Below, one piece after another: positions 31,470 to 38,008 of a stretch of DNA of 50,133 nt (its first letter is position 1; every line of letters starts with the position of its first letter). The DNA is from a virus. Location of the stretch: the IMG/VR virus record IMGVR_UViG_3300032050_000206, positions 1 to 50,133 of that record; one strand, written 5' to 3'. The notes beneath the pieces were generated by a model, which worked only from the letters and a program-made list of their open reading frames with translations, made no database searches and was not told the DNA's origin. The translations under genes and the position numbers were made by a program.

Positions 31470-32170
31470 TCCTCGTCCCGTCCTTTCTGATGTTCTTTGA
31501 TGATCGCTTCTGCGCCCATCTTCTCGTAGGACATAAGGCGATCTACCCAGCCCATCACCTCCTTGTGTTCTTGCTCGCCCTTGATGGTCGAGTGTTTGAA
31601 CATCTTGGACATGATCTTGGATGACAACATAGCATCGAGCTTCGACATCGTTAGTGCGACATCCTCTGGCATGGTCTCGGTCTCGACCATGATGGCGAGT
31701 AGATGGCAGAACAGATCGCACCGCTTCTTGGTCAGCATCATGGCTTCGACTAGGTCTGCATACTGGATACCCTTTGTCTTACGCAGCATCTCCATCATCT
31801 CGATGGCGGTCTCGAAGGCAGCCTCGGCCTCGGTCTCAGGCTTGGGTTCCGCCTGTTCACGGTGCAGATCAATAGCAATCTGCACTTTGTCCACCGCCTG
31901 CTTGGTGAATCCGCCTATGTGCCAATTGCAAATGCCTTCTGTGGGCAAGCCATGTCCGCCGTTGTAGTTGCGACCATTCTTGTAGTTGTAGATGGTGGCA
32001 ACAGTCCCGTCGGAGAACTCAACATTCCACTCGGCATCCACCTTATGACCGTCGCTACCGTGCGGTTTGCCAAACAGAGCGACCAGCTCGGCGTAACCCG
32101 CATCAATGTAACCCTGCAAGTGCGAGCCATTGATGTTGATCTCCTTGCTGTGATGCGTCACGAAATCCAT
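31466..32170 (-). CDS. Phage protein with conserved N-terminal domain
   Basis: This 234-residue protein starts MDFVTHHSKEININGSHLQG and has a recurring phage domain (LVALFGKPHGSDGHKVDAEW, then GTVATIYNYKNGRNY), apparently a small beta fold of unknown function. The second half is helical and charged. The ATG is five bases from GGAGG. A terminator-like hairpin lies just upstream on the same strand, so the gene may have its own promoter in the 32209-32232 leader. Confidence 0.75.
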   Translation of the reverse strand: MDFVTHHSKEININGSHLQGYIDAGYAELVALFGKPHGSDGHKVDAEWNVEFSDGTVATIYNYKNGRNYNGGHGLPTEGICNWHIGGFTKQAVDKVQIAIDLHREQAEPKPETEAEAAFETAIEMMEMLRKTKGIQYADLVEAMMLTKKRCDLFCHLLAIMVETETMPEDVALTMSKLDAMLSSKIMSKMFKHSTIKGEQEHKEVMGWVDRLMSYEKMGAEAIIKEHQKGRDEE

Positions 32171-32190
32171 ACGTCCTCCGGAAAAAGAAA

Positions 32191-32209
32191 GGGCTGCACT
32201 AGGCAGCCC
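32191..32209 (-). terminator. Rho-independent terminator on the minus strand
   Basis: A perfect seven-pair stem (GGGCTGC/GCAGCCC) with a five-base loop is followed on the minus strand by TTTCTTTTT. It lies 60 bases after the leftward gene ending at 32233, within the leader of the gene starting at 32170. It could terminate or attenuate transcription between the two. Confidence 0.7.
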
Positions 32210-32223
32210 GTGAGTTGCTGATT
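32209..32223 (-). repeat. Leader repeat, copy 1
   Basis: CGTGAGTTGCTGATT (plus strand) recurs exactly at 36377-36391, followed in both places by GGGGTGC after zero or six extra bases. It lies upstream of the minus-strand gene starting at 32170. A shared promoter or RNA leader element is likely. Confidence 0.7.
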
Positions 32224-32232
32224 GGGGTGCGT

Positions 32233-32589
32233 TCATACATTCACCCACATGATTCCGCCGCCGTTGACACGGACTGGCATGACCCAACTGATGTCGCGCA
32301 CCAGTTCGTTGATGGTGACGAAGGGCGCAACAGACTCGCCTTCATCATCGCAGCCCAGCACCAGCCCCAAGCCAGCCAAAGGCTGCGGGTACTCCTTGTG
32401 CTTGAAGAAAGCCTGATCTTTCTCGCGGATCAGCCCCTCGTCATCGATGAAGATGCCGTCGCCGTGTTCGTTGATACGGGCAACGTCAAAGGTCTCGGCG
32501 TCGATCAGATCGTAGATCTGTTGGTAGTTTCCGGTGTACTCAACCTGCGTTATGGTCTGAGCAAATGGATTGATTAGGTATGCTTGCAT
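32233..32589 (-). CDS. DUF3846 family protein
   Basis: This 118-residue protein matches DUF3846: MQAYLINPFAQTITQVEYTG, then YDLIDAETFDVARIN and the near-invariant EYPQPLAGLGLVLGCDDEGE. The family is frequent in phages and plasmids; its function is unknown. The ATG is seven bases from AAGGAG. It is the gene upstream of the terminator at 32191-32209. Confidence 0.88.
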   Translation of the reverse strand: MQAYLINPFAQTITQVEYTGNYQQIYDLIDAETFDVARINEHGDGIFIDDEGLIREKDQAFFKHKEYPQPLAGLGLVLGCDDEGESVAPFVTINELVRDISWVMPVRVNGGGIMWVNV

Positions 32590-32599
32590 AGCGCTCTCC

Positions 32600-32854
32600 T
32601 TATCGGCACACTGAAGTGAAGATGGTTTGCGGATACATCACGAGCACGAGGAATAGCACGATCAAAGCGAGGATTGCCGCACCCTCGATCAACTCCGTCA
32701 GCCACTCATCGATACTGGTCTTGACCAGTCTGTTACTTGGTGGGCAGATCGCCTGTTGGATTGCTTCCATGTCGAAGTCGGGCTTTGGTGGCGCGGGCTT
32801 CCACAGTAGGCCGATCTTGATCTTGCCGTTGTCGTAGGGTGTTGGTTTCTCCAT
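32600..32854 (-). CDS. C-terminally anchored small membrane protein
   Basis: This 84-residue protein begins MEKPTPYDNGKIKIGLLWKP and has one C-terminal membrane segment (GAAILALIVLFLVLVMYP). GGAGG six bases before the ATG decides the start. It overlaps the upstream gene by 122 bases in another frame. A tail-anchored inner-membrane protein of unknown role is the best description. Confidence 0.65.
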   Translation of the reverse strand: MEKPTPYDNGKIKIGLLWKPAPPKPDFDMEAIQQAICPPSNRLVKTSIDEWLTELIEGAAILALIVLFLVLVMYPQTIFTSVCR

Positions 32855-33074
32855 TGTTTGCCTCCGTTGAGTCGTTGGTCTTGGGTATTCCATACGCTTC
32901 GCGTACTTTGGTCATTGCCTTGAGGGTGTCCTCGCTACCTCTAGCCTTGCTCTCGACCTGTTCAATGACCGCCTCGAGCGCGGAGAGCATCAGCTTGCTT
33001 GGCTTGTCCTTCCTCGGTTCGGACAGTAGTCCGGTGATTGCTTCAGTTACCTCAGCGATATTGGTGAGTTTCAT
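32733..33074 (-). CDS. Helical hypothetical protein with out-of-frame overlap
   Basis: This 113-residue protein starts MKLTNIAEVTEAITGLLSEP behind a strong AGGGAGG site. The first 72 residues look like a normal helical protein; the last 40 (glutamine-, arginine- and threonine-rich) overlap the next gene by 122 bases and resemble by-product sequence. A recently lost stop codon, as in the gene at 28054, would explain this. Function unknown. Confidence 0.6.
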   Translation of the reverse strand: MKLTNIAEVTEAITGLLSEPRKDKPSKLMLSALEAVIEQVESKARGSEDTLKAMTKVREAYGIPKTNDSTEANNGETNTLRQRQDQDRPTVEARATKARLRHGSNPTGDLPTK

Positions 33075-33083
33075 GTGCCTCCC

Positions 33084-33266
33084 TTAGTCGTGAATGTCTG
33101 CGATACCAACGCGCTGACCATTTGCGTCCTTAACAACGACGCTGGTGCCGGGGACTAGCTTGCTATTCACGTCAGCGGCGAGTTCCTTTAGGAGTCGCGC
33201 CGCTTCGTTGGGCTGGTCGTGTTTCTCGACATGGTCGAGTCCAAATATGATGACTAACTTCATCAT
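33084..33266 (-). CDS. Small hypothetical protein
   Basis: This 60-residue protein (MMKLVIIFGLDHVEKHDQPN) has a strand-helix-strand look, with ARLLKELAADV and TSVVVKDANGQRVG. The ATG is chosen because GAAGGAG precedes it closely. One six-pair hairpin with an ATG loop lies in its coding sequence (33225-33239). Nine bases separate its stop from the next gene. Function unknown. Confidence 0.6.
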   Translation of the reverse strand: MMKLVIIFGLDHVEKHDQPNEAARLLKELAADVNSKLVPGTSVVVKDANGQRVGIADIHD

Positions 33267-33348
33267 CTTCTCCTTCATGAAATGAGTGGGAATTACTACG
33301 GATGGCTACAGCTTGCTGAGAATTGCAAAACAGCCTGTTGCTTTGGTG

Positions 33349-33612
33349 CTACGGGTAACAGCGTTTCAATATTTGAAGTGCAACTTGTCTCGGTTCGGTA
33401 TCGGCTGCGCCGAACTCATCAAACTTCAGCAGCGCAGTACTTATTTGCATTGACGCACGCTCTCGGTTTGGCGATGTATTTATGGCGTGTTCGACCAGCC
33501 TGTTGAGTTCCGTCGCTACCTCATCGACTCCGGACATGGTGCTGTATAGATCCCAATCTCGAGCCGTAAGGTTGAGCTGCAGGGTCGGGCGGACGTTGAT
33601 CTTGTCGTTCAT
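33349..33612 (-). CDS. Small hypothetical protein
   Basis: This 87-residue protein (MNDKINVRPTLQLNLTARDW) has a likely helical core (VDEVATELNRLVEHAINTSP) and no membrane or metal motifs. AAGGAG eight bases before the ATG supports the start, which overlaps the previous stop (ATGA). The gap to the next gene is 82 bases with no visible feature. Function unknown. Confidence 0.65.
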   Translation of the reverse strand: MNDKINVRPTLQLNLTARDWDLYSTMSGVDEVATELNRLVEHAINTSPNRERASMQISTALLKFDEFGAADTEPRQVALQILKRCYP

Positions 33613-33788
33613 GCTCTTGCTCCTTGTTGTGTTACGTGCTTCATCCAAGCAAAGAGAACCTCCTTTGCTTCGCGTCGATCAATGCCAAACGCTGATTGCA
33701 GGTACGGTGCGGCAAGGAACATGTTGGTTGCCCCTGAATCACGAAGTGCATTGAGGTAGTCGAACATCTCTTGTTGTGTGGCAGTCAT
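33609..33788 (-). CDS. Short conserved-looking phage protein
   Basis: This 59-residue gene encodes MTATQQEMFDYLNALRDSGA followed by TNMFLAAPYLQSAFGIDRRE and EAKEVLFAWMKHV. The pattern DYLxALRDSG.TNMF.AAPYL is widespread in small phage proteins and looks like a compact helical domain. CAGGAG precedes the ATG. It overlaps the next gene by four bases. Function unknown. Confidence 0.8.
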   Translation of the reverse strand: MTATQQEMFDYLNALRDSGATNMFLAAPYLQSAFGIDRREAKEVLFAWMKHVTQQGARA

Positions 33789-33790
33789 TT

Positions 33791-34084
33791 TTAATTCTCC
33801 TGAGTGGCGAGTAGGTCTGAAGCGTGACCGATGAATGCGCGGCGAGAGTCGTCGATCATCTCTGCGATATGTTCACCGCTGTAGTTCTCGACTGCTTCCC
33901 AAGGGAAGATGGTGTCGGGGTTATCTTCGTCTTCATCTTTTTCAAAGATGAATCCCCCGCCCACCTGACAATCCTCTTTCAGACAGTCGATGACTGTCTG
34001 GTATGACCACCCGTCGGGGTAATCGGAAAGCCACTGCCCTAGTGCGAATCTTTCGGCGGCTTGTTCGAGTGCTGTTCTGTTCAT
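33791..34084 (-). CDS. Acidic hypothetical protein
   Basis: This 97-residue protein (MNRTALEQAAERFALGQWLS) is acidic, with VIDCLKEDCQVGGGFIFEKD and EDEDNPDTIFPWEAVENYSG; a DNA-mimic or protein-binding role is possible but unproven. GGGGA precedes the ATG. Its coding sequence contains three perfect hairpins (6, 9 and 9 pairs, all with three-base loops) at 33894-34000, which mark the start of the hairpin-dense region. Confidence 0.65.
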   Translation of the reverse strand: MNRTALEQAAERFALGQWLSDYPDGWSYQTVIDCLKEDCQVGGGFIFEKDEDEDNPDTIFPWEAVENYSGEHIAEMIDDSRRAFIGHASDLLATQEN

Positions 34085-34101
34085 CGTCTGTTCCCCTTTC
34101 G

Positions 34102-34203
34102 TTAGAGCACTGCCTTGATTAGCAACACCCCGAGCAAAGTGCCGAGAGTTGCGCCGGTAATTGCTGCGATCCAAACACGCAGCATGATTGCGTCCTGTGT
34201 CAT
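34102..34203 (-). CDS. 33-residue membrane peptide
   Basis: This very short gene encodes MTQDAIMLRVWIAAITGATL and then GTLLGVLLIKAVL, one membrane-spanning helix. A GGAGG six bases before the ATG supports it. The 10-base element CGTGAGTTGC (34212-34221), shared with two other leaders, lies just upstream. Function unknown. Confidence 0.6.
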   Translation of the reverse strand: MTQDAIMLRVWIAAITGATLGTLLGVLLIKAVL

Positions 34204-34211
34204 GTGTCCTC

Positions 34212-34221
34212 CGTGAGTTGC
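34212..34221 (-). repeat. Leader repeat, partial copy
   Basis: The first ten bases of the leader repeat (CGTGAGTTGC) recur here, nine bases ahead of the start codon of the 33-residue membrane peptide. The rest of the repeat is absent. Confidence 0.45.
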
Positions 34222-34272
34222 GTTGTCCGAGGTGTAACCTCCGTGTATGCACTCGGTGAATGCACACGCGGA

Positions 34273-34291
34273 GGGGGTGCGCCGCACCCTC
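34273..34291 (-). terminator. GC hairpin after the VWA-like gene
   Basis: A six-pair stem GGGTGC/GCACCC with loop GCC, extended outward by a wobble and one GC pair, lies just past the stop of the VWA-like gene on the minus strand. No T-run follows, so termination is uncertain. It is also one member of the hairpin-dense region. Confidence 0.4.
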
Positions 34292-34299
34292 CCCTCATG

Positions 34300-35175
34300 T
34301 CATGCGGCCTCGAGGTTGCCAGCCTCGATCTGTTGGATAACAGATTCGATCCACTGCTCGGCGGCCTCTCGCGACAGCACATCCTTCTGGATGAAGGTGT
34401 TCTGCGGAATCGGCAGCAACTTGATGCCTTCGGCAATGGTCTTGTTCGACGGCCTCCCCATGCTGTCGCAGACAGTTTCGCCAGCGTTATCTGCTGCAAA
34501 GCAGATGCCGTTGAACAGGTGGGTTCTAAAGAACCCCGGCAGGGCGGTGAGTGCGGCAAGCCGGTCGATGTCGAAGGGTGAATCCTCACCCTTGATCTCG
34601 ATCAATTGAGCGAGGCGATTGTCGCTGTCGCTCTCGGTGTAGCTACTGCAAGCCGCCGCAGCGTAGATGGCTACGTTGTAGCCAGCCGAGACCAGCTCAC
34701 CGGCCAGCCGTAAGGCTGAAGCACCGCGCCAGAACAGCTCGTCAGCATCGACGTTCCAAGCAGCGGCCAAGTCAATCACTATGGTGATTGAGCGGACACC
34801 GGTTCTGGATTGACGGCGAGTCTTAGTCCAAGCCCGGGACAGATCGCCGCGCCAGACCGCTTGCATATCGACTTCGTCGCCCTGATCGCTACGAATCCGA
34901 CGACGACGAACCGAAGCTGGCGAAGCCAGATCGCGGAGGGCGATCTTTTCCAGCTTAGCGACACCCTCCGGCCAACCCTCATCGAGGGTTTTGAGTAGGG
35001 TCGGAACATCCTTAACGCCCAACCACGAGAGTCCTTTCTCGCGGGTCAGGAAGGACTCGGCCAGTTCGCGGTTCCGTGGCTTGCGCCACTTGCTTTCGTC
35101 TTTGACGAAGGACACCGGTTCGTTGACGCTATCCCAAAGGATGGCGGTCAGCTTGTTTTGCTTTTCAAGCAACAT
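34300..35175 (-). CDS. VWA-like partner of the AAA+ ATPase
   Basis: This 291-residue protein follows the AAA+ gene by two bases, with GGAGG before its ATG. Residues about 128-200 read SITIVIDLAAAWNVDADELF, then LRLAGELVSAGYNVAIYAAA, the strand-helix-strand order of a von Willebrand A domain. The metal-site DxSxS is DLAAA, so metal binding is probably lost. Pairs of MoxR/CobS-type AAA+ and VWA proteins act as chaperones or chelatase-like machines that remodel a client. The client here is unknown. The coding sequence is full of short hairpins. Confidence 0.7.
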   Translation of the reverse strand: MLLEKQNKLTAILWDSVNEPVSFVKDESKWRKPRNRELAESFLTREKGLSWLGVKDVPTLLKTLDEGWPEGVAKLEKIALRDLASPASVRRRRIRSDQGDEVDMQAVWRGDLSRAWTKTRRQSRTGVRSITIVIDLAAAWNVDADELFWRGASALRLAGELVSAGYNVAIYAAAACSSYTESDSDNRLAQLIEIKGEDSPFDIDRLAALTALPGFFRTHLFNGICFAADNAGETVCDSMGRPSNKTIAEGIKLLPIPQNTFIQKDVLSREAAEQWIESVIQQIEAGNLEAA

Positions 35176-35177
35176 GG

Positions 35178-36341
35178 TTACACCTCCACTTTCTTGCGTT
35201 CGTCGGCTTTCCAGCCGGTGAAGTAGGTCTCGCGGATCTGTTCGAGAGAGCGGCCTGCCTTGACCAACTTCGTTGCGTCAAGAAGGAAGCGAGTTGACAT
35301 CACTCGAGACAGCCGAAGATCTACGATCTTCTTGCGGACAGCCCAGCCCCAAGCCAGAACCTCGGGATCGACTGCGGCACGTTCGAACTTCTGGTCGTAG
35401 TCCAGAAGTACAGTCCCAGCACGGAATCGATCTAACGTCGATTCGTCGAGACGTTCCCGACCGGCATAGACCATGTTGGCTCCGGTACCGAAGGTATTGG
35501 CAGCGGCGAGACAGACGAAGTCTGGGTGGCGTTTGACTTGCGTCCTACCCTTCCTCTGAGGAAGGTAGAAGCTGCCGTTGGCAAGGGCTTGGTTGATGAA
35601 CAGCAGAGTGTTCGGGTCAGCGGCATCGACTTCGTCGAACAGAAAAACACCGCCGTTCTCATACATAGTGACGAAGTCACTAGGGATGTACTCGAAAGCT
35701 CCGCTTTCGCCGGGAAGCATCCAGCCGGTCAATTGCGACTCCGACATCCCGGCAGTGCAGGAGATCGACGCAAACGGACGGCCAAGGGCTTCAGCCACTT
35801 GGTGAGCCAAGTGAGTCTTGCCGCAACCGGCAGGGCCGACCAACAGAATGTTGAGGCCGCAAATCGATGCCTGAAGAACGTCCTGAAACTCAGGACGGGT
35901 GTGGCCTTCGACCTTGACGGTAGAACCGTCAGGACGCTTGACCTCGATCTGTACGACAGGAGACCGCTCCAGTGCCGAAGTAACTTCGGCAGCGACCAGT
36001 TCGCGAACCTTAGCTTCGCTAACGGCATTGCCAGCCAAGCTGGCAAACAGAGCGGCAATCTGGTGTGCTACGGCATCCTGATTGACCGGGGTACCAGCCG
36101 AAGGCTGAGGTTGAGCCGGAACCGTTGTGACACCGGCAGCTACACCAGCCTTAACGGCTGGCGAGAAGCAGACCACGTCAACAGCGGCTTGGATTTGCTC
36201 AGGACTAAAGTCCTGTAGCAGTTTGTCAACGCACTCGGTTTTCTTGAGGCGTTCGTGGTCGAAGCCAACGGCTCCGCCGTTCAAGTGTTTGAACAGATCG
36301 AGGATGGCTGCCTTCGGCAGTTGCAGGAGTGTGTCTCTCAT
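35178..36341 (-). CDS. MoxR/CobS-like AAA+ ATPase
   Basis: This 387-residue ATPase has an N-terminal helical region (about 1-120), then the AAA+ core: Walker A GPAGCGKT at 169-176, an early MSESQLTGWMLP pore-loop region, Walker B VFLFDEVDAAD near 232-242, sensor-1 CLAAANTFGTG and the arginine finger in TLDRFRAG. The subtype resembles CobS and MoxR proteins, which work with VWA partners, and such a gene follows directly. ATP-driven remodelling of a host or phage target is inferred. The ribosome binding site AAGGA lies inside a perfect six-pair hairpin (36346-36360). Confidence 0.9.
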   Translation of the reverse strand: MRDTLLQLPKAAILDLFKHLNGGAVGFDHERLKKTECVDKLLQDFSPEQIQAAVDVVCFSPAVKAGVAAGVTTVPAQPQPSAGTPVNQDAVAHQIAALFASLAGNAVSEAKVRELVAAEVTSALERSPVVQIEVKRPDGSTVKVEGHTRPEFQDVLQASICGLNILLVGPAGCGKTHLAHQVAEALGRPFASISCTAGMSESQLTGWMLPGESGAFEYIPSDFVTMYENGGVFLFDEVDAADPNTLLFINQALANGSFYLPQRKGRTQVKRHPDFVCLAAANTFGTGANMVYAGRERLDESTLDRFRAGTVLLDYDQKFERAAVDPEVLAWGWAVRKKIVDLRLSRVMSTRFLLDATKLVKAGRSLEQIRETYFTGWKADERKKVEV

Positions 36342-36376
36342 GGCATTTCCTTTCAGGAAAGGGTTGGGACAAGGGT

Positions 36377-36391
36377 CGTGAGTTGCTGATT
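36377..36391 (-). repeat. Leader repeat, copy 2
   Basis: This is the second full copy of the 15-base element, 36 bases upstream of the AAA+ start codon. The common GGGGTGC tail follows six bases later and becomes part of a hairpin (36399-36413). Confidence 0.7.
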
Positions 36392-37320
36392 CGAGGTGGG
36401 GTGCAGAGCACCCTGCACAGGACACGGCTACGAGGAGGCGAGTCCTGCACATGAAGCTCTGCTTTGTGTGAGCGGCAAAAAGGCCGCATGGAAGCCCTAC
36501 CGGCTTCCCCTCTCGCCAGCCGAAGGCTGTAGAGCGATTGCCAATCGCCGCCTTCGGGAGCTTCCCTTCGGGAACAAGTCCCTCCGGAGTCCGACTGTCT
36601 CGCCGCCGTGGTCGGTCGAACCGTTCGGTTCAGTGCGTCACCGGGTAGCTCTGCTTAGCCCCCTTCTACGAAGGGCTTCACCTATCGGCATCCCGGTGCT
36701 TTCAGCACCTACTGGTCGGGTTGTTCAGCGTTGCCGCCGAATCGACCCTTCCATAGCACCACGAAACTTGACGGTGTGTCAAATCGGCTTGTTTATTCCG
36801 TAGGAATACTTGTTGGGCTGTCGGAGTCTGTCGAGGTCAGCCCGGAACCCTTCGACCCCTGCCATGCCGTATGCGGCTATGCAATGGATCGCGAGTGATG
36901 CAGAGGGCATCGTGGAGGTCGCTAACGTGAGCGAGTGCTATCGAGTTTTCGCAGGAGAGCCAAAGGCTCCGCCCGGAAAACCTTGGACACCAGCCGTCCC
37001 GATGTCTGCTTCGCTCTAAAGAGCGTCATAAACACCAGAAGGCCACCTGATTGGCTCTGCTTCAGGACACTAAGTGTCTGAAGCAAATAAGGAACAGGCC
37101 AGACGAAAATTGGGGTTCCCGAAGATTCACGCGGACTGACGAGGAAAAACAGAGTTTTCCCTCGGCCATCGGCAACAGACCACAACAGATTGCTGCCTAA
37201 AGCGAAGCTTTAACGCTACGAATCAGCACAAACGAGGCACAGTCACTAGCTAAAGCTAGTGTTTATGGGGGTTTCAACCTGATTTCGCATCACGCACGAA
37301 GCCCGAAGGGCTGGCAGGCA

Positions 37321-37365
37321 GGGGGGTGGGGCGGGGGCGGCATGGCCACGACGCGTGGGTGGGGG
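37321..37365 (+). promoter_or_regulatory. G-rich tract with quadruplex potential
   Basis: Runs of 6, 4 and 5 G residues separated by single bases are followed by GG and, after a short gap, GGG and GGGGG. Such spacing can form G-quadruplexes on the plus strand. It lies between the hairpin field and the probable late promoter area. No function is shown. Confidence 0.5.
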
Positions 37366-37699
37366 CGCTTGAGCCTCTACCTATCTCCCCCATACAAACG
37401 CTAGTCCCTCGGGTGTCCAAAAGCTGTAGGTAGGGGGGTATATAAAGGATTGCTGCCAATTGCTACAAAAGAGCTTGTTAATTGCGAATCGTGTCGGTAG
37501 GGTTACGGCCAGACTGGGGCTGTGTCTCCAAGACGCATGGGCATCTTCTGAGGGCTGAACGCACCACGGCCAAGAGAAAGCGGTTGGTGCCCATCCGTGT
37601 TGGCCGAGCCGGGTGTGGCTTGTAACTCCGGCAGCAGGGGTCTGTTACTCCCGTGTCTGAGTCTCTAAGGCAGATGACCCCGCACTAACGAAAAAATGT

Positions 37700-38008
37700 A
37701 TGGCAACTCGCAAACCTAAAGAAGAGCTTTCCAAGAGGCGTGAAGCCTTGCGGGAGGAGCACGCTGTTGCGGTTCGTGAGCGCATTCAGACGACGCAACT
37801 GGTGGAGCGGTTGCAGAAGTATGCGATGGGTGATCCTAACGTGAAGATGAATGGGACTCGGTTGAAGGCGATTGAGATGTTGTTGGACAAGACGCTACCG
37901 AATCTGTCGTCGGTGAAGCACGAGGTGGATGCCAAGCAAGTAACTTTCTTGATAGACACAAGTCCACCGGATGACGGGAACAACCATTCAGTACAGGCCG
38001 CCCGGTAA
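37700..38008 (+). CDS. Probable small terminase subunit
   Basis: This 102-residue protein begins MATRKPKEELSKRREALREE and is helical and basic; it directly precedes and overlaps the large terminase by 38 bases, the usual place for the DNA-recognition subunit. A middle segment (GDPNVKMNGTRLKAIEMLLD) resembles the oligomerisation region of such proteins. No classical helix-turn-helix is obvious, so the name rests mainly on context. It opens the late operon; no good ribosome binding site precedes the ATG. Confidence 0.65.
   Translation: MATRKPKEELSKRREALREEHAVAVRERIQTTQLVERLQKYAMGDPNVKMNGTRLKAIEMLLDKTLPNLSSVKHEVDAKQVTFLIDTSPPDDGNNHSVQAAR

Larger units (their letters stand above)
33894..37261. 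repeat. Dense field of short perfect hairpins
   Basis: About 35 inverted repeats with stems of six or more pairs and mostly 3-5 base loops occur here. Examples: 33894-33908, 33932-33952 (9 bp, TTC loop), 33980-34000 (9 bp, GAT), 34328-34345, 34521-34536, 34574-34593 (8 bp), 34669-34683, 34772-34791 (8 bp), 34928-34946, 34974-34990, 35095-35109, 35315-35331, 35549-35565, 35666-35682, 35693-35709, 35796-35813, 35879-35897 (8 bp), 35915-35931, 35973-35991 (8 bp), 36028-36046 (8 bp), 36145-36161, 36200-36215, 36279-36294, 36346-36360, 36399-36413, 36490-36508, 36534-36548, 36661-36675, 36695-36709, 36794-36808, 37058-37085, 37140-37164, 37198-37212 and 37244-37261. Stem sequences differ, so they are not copies of one element. 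They cross gene borders and continue into non-coding DNA. Loops are often GAA, TTC, TAAA or TAC. Confidence 0.85.
36342..37699. other. 1.36 kb region without credible genes, hairpin-rich
   Basis: No frame here has a ribosome binding site, a domain or protein-like composition. It separates the leftward AAA+/VWA operon from the rightward late operon and should hold promoters for both, although I cannot place them; TATATAAAGG near 37440 is a candidate -10 area. Short hairpins fill 36346-37312. From 37321 a G-rich stretch follows. The last 220 bases, ahead of the small terminase, have a seven-pair stem ATGGGCA/TGCCCAT enclosing a smaller fold (37538-37595) and GGGGTC/GACCCC around the end. The pattern suggests a large structured RNA, a cis-acting DNA region, or both. 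Confidence 0.6.

Noticed and set aside
33282-33506. Forward frame of 74 codons
   Set aside because: It opposes a better minus-strand gene with a ribosome binding site and coupled start.
36396-36803. Forward frame of 135 codons in the non-coding region
   Set aside because: No ribosome binding site, arginine/proline/serine-rich composition and no domain; it is an accident of the hairpin-rich DNA.
36810-37019. Forward frame of 69 codons in the non-coding region
   Set aside because: No supporting start signal or protein-like pattern, and it spans several hairpins.
33894-37261. CRISPR array or a family of copied palindromic elements
   Set aside because: The hairpin stems differ in sequence, there is no shared repeat with regular spacers, and no cas genes are present.
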